Notes: generated by a model from the sequence alone, not told the origin. Positions 1 to 5,010 are shown, counted from the stretch's first letter. The stretch is DNA of 5,010 nt from Devosia equisanguinis (GCA_945888565.1 CAMDAL010000302.1:1-5010); one strand, 5' to 3'. Made by a program: numbers and translations.

Positions 1-2
1 GG

Positions 3-98
3 GCCGCAAAGGCCGAGGCGGACGTGCGAACGACAATCGACACCGCGCGGCTCAAAGGCGCAAATCCCTTCGATGTCATCCTCGCTACCCTCGCCTGA
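3..98 (+). CDS. IS66-like transposase, C-terminal end (partial)
   Basis: An open plus-strand frame enters from the left edge and stops at TGA 96-98, giving 31 residues that end in NPFDVILATLA. The segment ADVRTTIDTARLKG lines up with the tail of the IS66-type (TnpC) transposases as I remember it, roughly A-D-I-R-S-V-I-E-T-A-R followed about ten residues later by a L-T-L-A ending. These DDE enzymes move insertion sequences. Only the extreme C-terminus is visible, so neither the catalytic residues nor the integrity of the gene can be judged. It runs opposite to every other gene here and converges on the DUF167 gene with a 75-base gap. A different transposase family or a short chance frame remains possible. 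Confidence 0.45.
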   Translation, partial: AAKAEADVRTTIDTARLKGANPFDVILATLA

Positions 99-123
99 AC
101 GCGCCCAGAACGGTCAAAACGCG

Positions 124-148
124 GCCTGCCGAAGGGGTGGGTAATTAC
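124..148. mobile_element. Candidate right end of an IS66-family element
   Basis: About 50 bases past the transposase stop the sequence reads GGTGGGTAATTAC, ending at 148. Read inward from that point on the minus strand it starts GTAATTACCC. IS66-family inverted repeats characteristically begin with GTAA, so 148 is a plausible outer end of the element, with the 8 bases from 149 (CGCGGTCG) as the candidate target duplication. The left end lies outside the window, so neither the inverted repeat nor the duplication can be confirmed. GTAATTAC is itself palindromic, which weakens the orientation argument. Confidence 0.3.
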
Positions 149-173
149 CGCGGTCGGGCAAGCGCTCGCGCAG

Positions 174-485
174 TTAGCCCAGGGCGTCGATCCGCGCCGC
201 CAATGCCGCCGGGTCGCCTGCTACTTCAATCGTCTTGAACCGCGCCGTATCGCCCGATACCAGCGTCAGTGCAGATTTCGGCACGCCCAGCGCCTTGGCC
301 AGCAAGCCGATTGCTGCCGCGTTTGCCTTGCCCTTGTCGGGCACCGCCGTCACCCGCACCCGCAGCACGGCGCTGCCATCATCCCGCAGCTCCGTGCCGT
401 CGATACGGTCGGCCCCGGCATTGGGCGTGACACGCAGATGCAGCGTCACGCCATCGGCTCGGGGGCGATAGGCCTCAGCCGTCAG
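174..485 (-). CDS. DUF167 / YggU family protein
   Basis: This is a small soluble protein of the DUF167 (YggU-like) family, whose biochemical role is not established. The family pattern is clear: a first strand ending RVTPNAGADRIDG (residues 18-30), then AVLRVRVTAVPDKGKAN (39-55), an AL-rich helix, GVPKSALTLVSGDTARFKTIEV (67-88) and a closing helix. Length is 103 residues from a CTG start or 91 from a GTG at 447-449; the family usually has about 95-105. I chose CTG (483-485) because it overlaps the yggT stop as CTGA and keeps the residues (YRPRADG) that normally precede the first strand. The only in-frame ATG is at 723-725, deep inside yggT, and is unlikely. Neither candidate start has a clear Shine-Dalgarno sequence, so translation is probably coupled to yggT. 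The family call is firm; the start is uncertain. Confidence 0.88.
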   Translation of the reverse strand: MTAEAYRPRADGVTLHLRVTPNAGADRIDGTELRDDGSAVLRVRVTAVPDKGKANAAAIGLLAKALGVPKSALTLVSGDTARFKTIEVAGDPAALAARIDALG

Positions 486-772
486 AACGGCATCGCCGGG
501 TAGATGTAGCGCTGGATCACCTGCTGCAGGATGTAGATCGCGAAGAACAGGATGATCGGCGACAGGTCGATCTGCATGCGCGGCAGCAGCCGGCGGATCG
601 GCTTCAGCACGGGCTCGGTCAGCGCCAGCAGCACCCGCCAGATCGCATCGACGATCTGGTTGCGCGTGTTGACGATGTTGAACGAGATGAGCCAGCTCAT
701 GATGATCATCGCCAGCATGACCCACTTGTAGAGCTCGAGGGCCATAATGATGACCTCTAGCAGCACTCTCAT
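482..772 (-). CDS. yggT: YggT family integral membrane protein
   Basis: A 96-residue inner-membrane protein with the YggT pattern: a hydrophobic N-terminal segment (about residues 2-30, MRVLLEVIIMALELYKWVML onward), a central amphipathic stretch with the family signature TEPVLKPIRRLLP (52-64), then DLSPII (69-74) leading into a second hydrophobic segment (about 72-90). YggT proteins are poorly characterised; links to osmotic stress or to cell-division and membrane organisation have been proposed for relatives. I chose the ATG at 770-772 over an in-frame GTG eight codons upstream because a good ribosome binding site (GGGAG, 6-base spacer) precedes the ATG and because family members begin M-R-x-L-L-E. 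Its stop overlaps the apparent start of the DUF167 gene, the usual yggT-yggU pairing, which suggests co-translation. Confidence 0.92.
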   Translation of the reverse strand: MRVLLEVIIMALELYKWVMLAMIIMSWLISFNIVNTRNQIVDAIWRVLLALTEPVLKPIRRLLPRMQIDLSPIILFFAIYILQQVIQRYIYPAMPF

Positions 773-778
773 CGCGTT

Positions 779-783
779 CTCCC
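779..783 (-). promoter_or_regulatory. Ribosome binding site of yggT
   Basis: GGGAG on the minus strand lies 6 bases before the ATG at 770-772. It decides the start: the upstream GTG (794-796) would place this site inside the coding sequence. Confidence 0.7.
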
Positions 784-800
784 GTTGGTTCCGCACTCGC

Positions 801-829
801 TATCTAGTGGCGGCGCGCTGAATCGGCAA
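801..829 (-). promoter_or_regulatory. Candidate sigma-70 promoter for yggT-DUF167
   Basis: On the minus strand TTGCCG (824-829) and TAGATA (801-806) are separated by exactly 17 bases, in the gap between dedA and yggT. The -35 box matches four of six consensus bases and the -10 box only three. Transcription would start about 20-25 bases before the yggT start. The spacing is ideal but the boxes are weak; the genes could instead be read through from dedA. Confidence 0.28.
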
Positions 830-862
830 GGCGGCCGGCTGTCTTGTCCGGCGCTATGGTAA

Positions 863-1468
863 CTACTGCGCCCGCGTCGGCCGCCAGGTGATGAAGCGGT
901 AGAGGTAGATCACCACCACCAGCCCCAGCACGATGGTGGTGCCCGGGTCGAGCCAGGTCTCCACCAGCTCGTAGTGCTCGGCCAGCAGGTAGCCGGCTCC
1001 GACGAGGATCGAGTTCCACGTCAGCGCCCCCAGTGCCGAGAACAGCAGGAACTTCCAGAACGGCATCGCCGCAAGCCCGGCGGGCACCGAGATCAGCGTA
1101 CGGATCAGCGGCATCAGCCGGCCGACGAAGACGATGATCGGGCCGAAGCGGCGAAACCAGTCGGTCGCCGTGTCAATCTCCTCGGAGTTGAGGGTCATGA
1201 TGCGGCCGAACCGATCGGCCAGCCAGCGGACCCGCTCAAGCCCGAAGATACGTCCGGCAAAATACCAGGGCAGCATGCCCACCACCGCGCCCACCGTTGC
1301 CGACAACAGCACCAGCCACAGGTTCAACGTGCCATTCGCCGCCGAGTACCCGGCGAACGGGATGATCAGCTCCGACGGGATCGGCGGAAACAGGCTCTCG
1401 GCCAGCATCAGCAGGAAGATGCCGGCATAGCCGAGGCTGTTGATGGTCTCGATGATCCAGGTGGCCAT
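863..1468 (-). CDS. DedA family membrane protein
   Basis: A 201-residue polytopic inner-membrane protein of the DedA (SNARE-associated/VTT) family. Relatives act in membrane homeostasis, and some have been implicated in flipping undecaprenyl phosphate or other lipids. Visible hallmarks are the N-terminal re-entrant region AESLFPPIPSELIIPFAGY (residues 23-41, acidic E24 and E33), a glycine-rich membrane segment (about 46-70), and the family motif GRLMPLIRTLISVPAGLAAM (116-135), which contains the two conserved arginines R117 and R123. A hydrophobic stretch at 137-162 and a final membrane span at about 178-194 end in a basic tail. The ATG at 1466-1468 is preferred over an in-frame GTG at 1490-1492 because GGAG lies 5 bases upstream of it. 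Which DedA paralogue this is cannot be told from the window. The gene stands 135 bases downstream of typA, beyond a terminator, so it is probably expressed separately. Confidence 0.93.
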   Translation of the reverse strand: MATWIIETINSLGYAGIFLLMLAESLFPPIPSELIIPFAGYSAANGTLNLWLVLLSATVGAVVGMLPWYFAGRIFGLERVRWLADRFGRIMTLNSEEIDTATDWFRRFGPIIVFVGRLMPLIRTLISVPAGLAAMPFWKFLLFSALGALTWNSILVGAGYLLAEHYELVETWLDPGTTIVLGLVVVIYLYRFITWRPTRAQ

Positions 1469-1473
1469 GCATG

Positions 1474-1477
1474 CTCC
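1474..1477 (-). promoter_or_regulatory. Ribosome binding site of the DedA gene
   Basis: GGAG on the minus strand, 5 bases before the ATG at 1466-1468. No comparable site precedes the in-frame GTG at 1490-1492, so this supports the shorter protein. Confidence 0.6.
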
Positions 1478-1491
1478 GAGGTTTGCCGCCA

Positions 1492-1520
1492 CAAGAGAGT
1501 GCGCCGGGTGCGTCGGTCAA
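1492..1520 (-). promoter_or_regulatory. Candidate promoter for the DedA gene
   Basis: On the minus strand TTGACC (1515-1520) matches five of six bases of the -35 consensus and lies just beyond the typA terminator. With a 17-base spacer the -10 position is CTCTTG (1492-1497), which is poor. Location and the -35 box favour a promoter; the -10 box does not. Confidence 0.25.
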
Positions 1521-1555
1521 CCCCGCGACAGCGGAGTGCGCTCAGCGGAAATGGA

Positions 1556-1577
1556 AATCCCCGCTCGCGCGGGGATT
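1556..1577 (-). terminator. Rho-independent-like terminator of typA
   Basis: A perfect 9-base-pair stem with arms AATCCCCGC and GCGGGGATT closes a four-base loop. It lies 26 bases past the typA stop and before the DedA gene. Read on the minus strand the loop is GCGA, a GNRA-type tetraloop, and the stem runs into TTTCCATTT, an interrupted T-rich tract. The plus-strand side has no T tract, so the polarity fits typA termination. Confidence 0.68.
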
Positions 1578-1603
1578 GCCTCAGGTCAGGGCAGCAATGT
1601 GCC

Positions 1604-3418
1604 TCAGCTCGCCTTCTGGGCGCGCATCATCTTCTTGCGGTCGTTCGGATCGAGCCAGATCTTGCGCAGGCGGATCGACTTGGGGGTCACCTCGACATAC
1701 TCGTCGTCGGCGATATAGCCAAGCGACTGCTCGAGGGTGAGGCGCTTGGGCGGGGTCAGCCGCACCGCTTCGTCCTTGGACGTGGTGCGGATGTTGGTCA
1801 GCTGCTTGCCCTTGAGGGCGTTGACCTCAAGGTCGTTCTCGCGGCTGTGCTCGCCCACGATCATCCCCTCGTAGATCTCATCACCCGGATCGATCATGAT
1901 CGACCCGCGGTCCTCGAGGTTCCACAGCGCGAACGGCACGGCAGTGCCGGTGCCATTCGAGATCAGCACGCCGGTGCGACGGCCCGGCAGGTTGCCCTTG
2001 TAGGGCTGGTAGTCGTGGAACAGGCGGTTGAAGATCGCCGTGCCACGGGTATCCGACAGCAGCTCGGGCTGGTAGCCGATCAACGAGCGGGTCGGCACGT
2101 AAAAGCGCATGCGCTGGCGGCCGACGCCCGACGGACGCATGTCGACCAGCTCACCCTTGCGCTCGGTGAGTTTCTGCACGATCACGCCGGTATGCTCGTC
2201 ATCGACGTCGATGATGACTTCCTCGATCGGCTCGAGCCGCTGCCCGTCCACTTCGCGGAACACCACCTTGGGTCGGCCGATGGTCAGCTCGAAGCCTTCG
2301 CGGCGCATGTTTTCGATCAGCACGGCCAGCTGCAATTCGCCGCGACCGGCGACGTCGAACGAGTCGTTGTCCTCGCCTTCGGTGATCTTGATGGCGACGT
2401 TGCCCTCGGCTTCGCGCTTCAGGCGCTCGCGGATGACGCGGGACTGCACCTTGTCGCCTTCACGGCCGGCCAGTGGGCCGTCATTGATGCGGAAGGTGAC
2501 CGACAGGGTCGGCGGATCGATCGGCTTGGACGGCAGCGGCACCGTCACCCCCGGGTTGACCAGCGTATCGGCCACCGTCGAGGTCTCGAGGCCGGCAATG
2601 GCGACGATGTCGCCCGCTTCGGCGATATCGACCGGCGTACGCTCGAGGCCACGGAACGCCAGCACCTTGGAGATGCGGCCCTTCTCGACGATCTTGCCAT
2701 CAAGGCCGAGCGAGTGGATGGGGTCGCCGGCCTTGACCGTGCCCGAGGTGATGCGGCCGGTCAGGATGCGGCCAAGGAAGGGGTTGCGCTCGATGGTGGT
2801 GACCAGCATGCGGAACGGGCCGGCTTCCACCTTCGGCTCGGGCACATATTCGAGCACCTTGTCGAGCAGCGGGCCGAGCGAGTCCTTCGGGCCTTCCGGC
2901 TTGTCCGACATCCAGCCGAGCTTGGCCGCGCCGTACAGCACCGGGAAGTCGAGCTGCTCGGGCGTCGCGTCGAGCGCGATGAACAGGTCGAAGATTTCTT
3001 CCAGTACCTCGAGGTGGCGCTCGTCCGGGCGGTCGATCTTGTTGATCGCCACGATCGGGCGGAGGCCCTGAGCCAGCGCCTTGCCGAGCACGAACTTGGT
3101 CTGCGGCATCGGGCCTTCGGCGGCATCAACGAGGATCACCACGCCGTCCACCATCGAGAGGATGCGCTCCACCTCGCCGCCGAAATCGGCGTGGCCGGGC
3201 GTATCGACGATGTTGATGCGCGTGTCCTTCCAGACCAGCGAAGTCACCTTCGCCAGGATGGTGATGCCACGCTCGCGTTCGAGATCATTGCTGTCCATGG
3301 CGCGTTCTTCGACGCGCTGGTTGTCGCGGAAAGAGCCGGACTGCTTGAGCAGGACGTCGATCATGGTGGTCTTGCCATGGTCAACGTGGGCAATGATTGC
3401 GATATTTCGCAAGGACAT
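1604..3418 (-). CDS. typA: Translational GTPase TypA/BipA
   Basis: A complete 604-residue TypA/BipA, a ribosome-associated GTPase of the EF-G-like class that acts in 50S subunit assembly and in translation under stress or low temperature. The GTPase domain shows all nucleotide-binding motifs: G1 AHVDHGKT (residues 10-17), G2 RGITI (50-54, T53), G3 DTPGH (72-76), G4 NKID (126-129), and G5 around YGAAK (162-166). A beta-barrel domain 2 spans about 200-290, with EF-G-like domain III from about 303 and domain V from about 395. The BipA-specific C-terminal domain follows (about 480-604), including NGTGTAVPFALWNLEDRG and GEHSREND. Length equals the usual 600-610. The first ATG gives the standard family start M-x-L-R-N-I-A-I-I-A-H. 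No good Shine-Dalgarno sequence precedes it, which is unusual beside its neighbours. The gene appears to be its own unit, with a candidate promoter at 3456-3484 and a terminator at 1556-1577. Confidence 0.98.
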   Translation of the reverse strand: MSLRNIAIIAHVDHGKTTMIDVLLKQSGSFRDNQRVEERAMDSNDLERERGITILAKVTSLVWKDTRINIVDTPGHADFGGEVERILSMVDGVVILVDAAEGPMPQTKFVLGKALAQGLRPIVAINKIDRPDERHLEVLEEIFDLFIALDATPEQLDFPVLYGAAKLGWMSDKPEGPKDSLGPLLDKVLEYVPEPKVEAGPFRMLVTTIERNPFLGRILTGRITSGTVKAGDPIHSLGLDGKIVEKGRISKVLAFRGLERTPVDIAEAGDIVAIAGLETSTVADTLVNPGVTVPLPSKPIDPPTLSVTFRINDGPLAGREGDKVQSRVIRERLKREAEGNVAIKITEGEDNDSFDVAGRGELQLAVLIENMRREGFELTIGRPKVVFREVDGQRLEPIEEVIIDVDDEHTGVIVQKLTERKGELVDMRPSGVGRQRMRFYVPTRSLIGYQPELLSDTRGTAIFNRLFHDYQPYKGNLPGRRTGVLISNGTGTAVPFALWNLEDRGSIMIDPGDEIYEGMIVGEHSRENDLEVNALKGKQLTNIRTTSKDEAVRLTPPKRLTLEQSLGYIADDEYVEVTPKSIRLRKIWLDPNDRKKMMRAQKAS

Positions 3419-3455
3419 GTGGGCGGCCGATCGAATTTCTGGAGATTAGCCGCGC

Positions 3456-3484
3456 CCCATATCGGACCGGGGTAACAATCTCAA
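3456..3484 (-). promoter_or_regulatory. Candidate sigma-70 promoter of typA
   Basis: On the minus strand TTGAGA (3479-3484, five of six consensus bases) and TATGGG (3456-3461, three of six) are 17 bases apart, in the 123-base gap between the VOC gene and typA. Transcription would begin near 3449, leaving a leader of about 30 bases. Placement after the VOC hairpin supports independent expression of typA. Confidence 0.4.
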
Positions 3485-3504
3485 GACATTTCACCGAATG
3501 GCAG

Positions 3505-3534
3505 GCCTGCGCGACGCTTTATCGCCGCGCAGGC
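3505..3534 (-). terminator. Stem-loop after the VOC gene, possible terminator
   Basis: A perfect 9-base-pair inverted repeat (GCCTGCGCG and CGCGCAGGC) with a 12-base loop begins 7 bases past the VOC stop. No T tract follows on either strand, so it is not a classical intrinsic terminator. It may end or protect the EAL-sigma-VOC transcript, possibly together with Rho. Position and strength make a 3'-end role likely. Confidence 0.45.
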
Positions 3535-3541
3535 GACCCCA

Positions 3542-3928
3542 TCAGGACTTCAGCGAACGCGGTTTGTCTTCCGGTTGCCAGAGCCCCAGGCCAAAGCCAT
3601 CCGGATCCAGAAAGTCGGCACTCCAGCCCCCCGGAGCTTCCGATACCGGAGTGACGATGGTGACACCCTTGGCGGCCAGTTCGGCGACGATATCGTCGAT
3701 GCCGCCCTCGTCGACGTTGAAGACGATGGCCGGGCTCTCGCCACGCTTGGCCGGCATCTCGAAATAGACCAGCTCCAGCCCACCGGCGAGCTTGCCCATC
3801 AGCCAGAACGGCTCGGCCCCTTCCATCCGCTCGAGCCCGAGCCCGATCGTCTCGTTGTAGAAGGCCTCGGTGCGGCGGATGTCGCTGACGTAGAACACCA
3901 TGCTGGCAGTCTTCGGCTTGAAGGTCAT
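3542..3928 (-). CDS. VOC (glyoxalase-fold) family protein
   Basis: A 128-residue single-domain protein of the vicinal oxygen chelate superfamily (glyoxalase, bleomycin-resistance or dioxygenase fold). Two beta-alpha-beta-beta-beta modules are visible: SMVFYVSDIRRTEAFYNETIGLGL (residues 9-32) then LELVYFE (51-57), and PAIVFNVD (66-73) with the IDDIVAELAAKGV helix (77-89), then the closing DFLDPDGFGLGLWQ (105-118). In metal-binding members a His or Gln sits in the first strand and an acidic ligand follows DPDG. Here those places are occupied by A-S-M (8-10) and by G/L (113-116); only E52 remains. It may therefore be a non-metal binding protein rather than an enzyme; the substrate is unknown. 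The ATG at 3926-3928 is preferred over upstream in-frame starts because GGGAG precedes it by 6 bases. It lies 41 bases after the sigma-factor gene, a likely operon partner. Confidence 0.87.
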   Translation of the reverse strand: MTFKPKTASMVFYVSDIRRTEAFYNETIGLGLERMEGAEPFWLMGKLAGGLELVYFEMPAKRGESPAIVFNVDEGGIDDIVAELAAKGVTIVTPVSEAPGGWSADFLDPDGFGLGLWQPEDKPRSLKS

Positions 3929-3934
3929 CGGGAT

Positions 3935-3939
3935 CTCCC
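3935..3939 (-). promoter_or_regulatory. Ribosome binding site of the VOC gene
   Basis: GGGAG on the minus strand with a 6-base spacer to the ATG at 3926-3928. It fixes the start of the 128-residue form against a longer 143-residue reading. Confidence 0.7.
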
Positions 3940-3969
3940 TTGGTTCATGACATACCCTGGTTGCCGCCA

Positions 3970-4551
3970 TCACTGGTTCTGTGAGCGCCGGACGACGAAT
4001 AAATGCCCGTCCGGGTCGTGGCTGGCGAAGACGCCGCCCTGCCGGAGCAGTTGCGGCAGCAGGGCGTCGCGGATGCGGCCGTAGGCCAGATCGAGGTTGA
4101 GCCCGGTGAACTCTGCCGGCGAGCCGAGACCGGCCTCCCGCAGCTTGCGCTTCAGCGCGACGAGGCGCTGCCGCAGCGCGGTATCGGTGAGGTTCAGGAG
4201 GTAGCCGATCTCGCGCCGGCTATGGCCGGTCAGCGCCAGCAGCGCGACCACTCGCAGCGCCTGGGGCAGGGCCGGGAGGACGCTCTCCTCGGACGATGAA
4301 GTTTCGGGCTCAATGCCGTCCGTCTGCCACTCGCCATCCCGGCGGTGCGCACGCCAGGTGCTCCGCCGGAGCATCTTCGCCTTGTTGCGTATCACCCCGC
4401 GCAACCAGCGGATATTGCCGGTATCGGTGAGGTCGTCACGCCCGTCGCGCAGCGCTGCGATCAGCGCCTCCTGCAGCACGTCCTCGGCATCAGCAGCCCC
4501 GGCGTGCCGGCGGGCATGCGCGAGGAGCCGCAGGTAGACCGGACCGCGCAC
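3970..4551 (-). CDS. ECF-like RNA polymerase sigma factor
   Basis: A 193-residue protein with the two-domain layout of ECF (group IV) sigma-70 factors, which redirect RNA polymerase to alternative promoters. Region 2 spans about residues 4-70, with the characteristic DAEDVLQEAL (21-30) and a Trp/Arg-rich WLRGVIRNKAKMLRR (49-63). An acidic, Ser-rich linker (about 79-92) leads to region 4 (93-140), with a helix-turn-helix in HSRREIGYLLNLTDTALRQRLVALKRKL. Beyond it a tail of about 50 residues ends VFASHDPDGHLFVVRR, longer than in a minimal ECF factor. The start is a GTG immediately after the in-frame stop of the EAL gene. No Shine-Dalgarno sequence is visible there, so reinitiation by the same ribosomes is likely. 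The N-terminus before region 2 is short. No anti-sigma factor gene is adjacent, so control may lie in the tail, in transcription, or elsewhere. Target promoters are unknown. Confidence 0.82.
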   Translation of the reverse strand: MRGPVYLRLLAHARRHAGAADAEDVLQEALIAALRDGRDDLTDTGNIRWLRGVIRNKAKMLRRSTWRAHRRDGEWQTDGIEPETSSSEESVLPALPQALRVVALLALTGHSRREIGYLLNLTDTALRQRLVALKRKLREAGLGSPAEFTGLNLDLAYGRIRDALLPQLLRQGGVFASHDPDGHLFVVRRSQNQ

Positions 4552-5010
4552 TCAGGAAACGCGCCGCAGCTTCGGCCGCAAGGCTTCCTTGTCGAGCATG
4601 TCGGTGACGGCTGCTGGCGAGACCGGTGGCGAGAACAGGAAGCCCTGCACCTCGTTGCAGCCCTGCTCGCGCACCGCCGCCAGTTGCTCCTCGGTCTCGA
4701 TGCCCTCGGCCGTCGTCGACATCCCGAGCGAGTGGCAGAGGCTGATCACCGCCTTGATGATGGCAAGGCTGTCACCCTTGGATTTCAGGTCGCGCATGAA
4801 CGAGCGGTCGATCTTGATCTTGTCGAACGGGAACGACCGCAGGTAGCTCAGCGACGAGTAGCCGGTGCCGAAATCGTCCATCGAGATGCGGACGCCCAGC
4901 GCGCGCAGCTTGTGCAGCGTCTTGAGCGTGGGCTCGTTATCGTTGAGCAGCAGCGACTCGGTGATCTCCAGCTCGAGCCGGGTCGCCTTGAGCCCGGTCT
5001 CGCGCAGCAC
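4552..5010 (-). CDS. EAL-domain c-di-GMP phosphodiesterase, C-terminal part
   Basis: The right edge cuts this gene; 152 C-terminal residues are visible and the frame is open to base 5010. EAL domains hydrolyse cyclic di-GMP to pGpG and so lower this second messenger, favouring motility over attachment. Conserved active-site motifs present are LEITES (residues 14-19), the metal-binding DDFGTGYSS (45-53), the lysine motif KIKID (64-68), AEGIET (101-106) and EVQGFLF (120-126). All look intact, suggesting an active enzyme, although the EAL motif itself and any GGDEF or sensor domain lie outside the window. The C-terminus ends soon after the fold in a short basic tail (RPKLRRVS). The stop codon TGA (4552-4554) directly abuts the start of the sigma-factor gene. 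Confidence 0.95.
   Translation of the reverse strand: MLRETGLKATRLELEITESLLLNDNEPTLKTLHKLRALGVRISMDDFGTGYSSLSYLRSFPFDKIKIDRSFMRDLKSKGDSLAIIKAVISLCHSLGMSTTAEGIETEEQLAAVREQGCNEVQGFLFSPPVSPAAVTDMLDKEALRPKLRRVS

Noticed and set aside
486..725. N-terminal extension of the DUF167 frame to an ATG at 723-725
   Set aside because: It overlaps nearly all of yggT, and its His/Ala/Asp-rich translation looks like an out-of-frame shadow. It also has no counterpart in DUF167 proteins.
834..852. Inverted repeat GCCGG...CCGGC after the DedA gene as a terminator
   Set aside because: The stem is only 5 base pairs and no T tract follows on the minus strand. It is too weak to call in GC-rich sequence.
1515..1580. 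Possible CRISPR array around the I-E-like palindrome
   Set aside because: Only one good copy exists. The nearest similar stretch (CCCCGCGACAGCGG at 1521-1534) is a poor match 38 bases away, not the roughly 61-base period of a I-E array.
2109..3071. 320-codon plus-strand frame inside typA
   Set aside because: Its Ser/Arg/Pro/Thr-rich, low-complexity translation lies entirely opposite the intact typA gene.
974..3475. An 833-codon open frame on the plus strand antisense to the DedA and typA genes
   Set aside because: It spans two well-supported genes, the terminator and the intergenic gap on the opposite strand. Its translation is rich in Arg, His, Gln, Asp and Ala without recognisable domains, as expected for the antisense of GC-rich coding DNA.
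3575..4084. 169-codon plus-strand frame across the VOC gene and the end of the sigma gene
   Set aside because: It is antisense to two recognised genes, has no recognisable domain, and shows the composition of a shadow frame.

Overview
The window is GC-rich DNA with ordinary bacterial chromosomal coding style. It most likely comes from an alphaproteobacterium of the Hyphomicrobiales type, perhaps Devosia-like. That placement is inferred from the protein sequences (TypA, YggT, DedA and DUF167 all read like alphaproteobacterial versions) and from the codon bias; no marker gene settles it. Seven genes or gene parts are supported. Six lie on the minus strand and run from the right edge to the left.

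Region by region, in the direction of minus-strand transcription: (1) 5010-4552 is the C-terminal part of a c-di-GMP phosphodiesterase (EAL domain), cut by the window edge. (2) 4551-3970 is a small ECF-like sigma factor. Its GTG start directly abuts the EAL stop codon in the same frame, and it carries a roughly 50-residue C-terminal extension. (3) 3928-3542 is a VOC/glyoxalase-fold protein that appears to lack two of the usual metal ligands. A strong stem-loop follows it at 3505-3534. (4) 3418-1604 is typA/bipA, a complete ribosome-associated translational GTPase with a candidate sigma-70 promoter upstream and a GC-rich terminator hairpin at 1556-1577 downstream. (5) 1468-863 is a DedA-family membrane protein. 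(6) 772-482 (YggT family) and 485-174 (DUF167/YggU family) form a tight, overlapping two-gene unit.

At the left edge, 3-98 on the plus strand encodes the last 31 residues of what looks like an IS66-type transposase. A plausible element end lies near 148, so an insertion sequence probably abuts the 3' end of the DUF167 gene.

Most of the window is conserved housekeeping. The less ordinary parts are the EAL-sigma-VOC cluster, where c-di-GMP turnover, a sigma factor and a small VOC protein may share a transcript, the apparent CTG start of the DUF167 gene, and the mobile-element boundary. I see no CRISPR array, tRNA, rRNA or riboswitch. No gene-free stretch exceeds 300 bases. I see no convincing evidence of a wholly new system; the EAL-sigma-VOC cluster is the best candidate for a second look.
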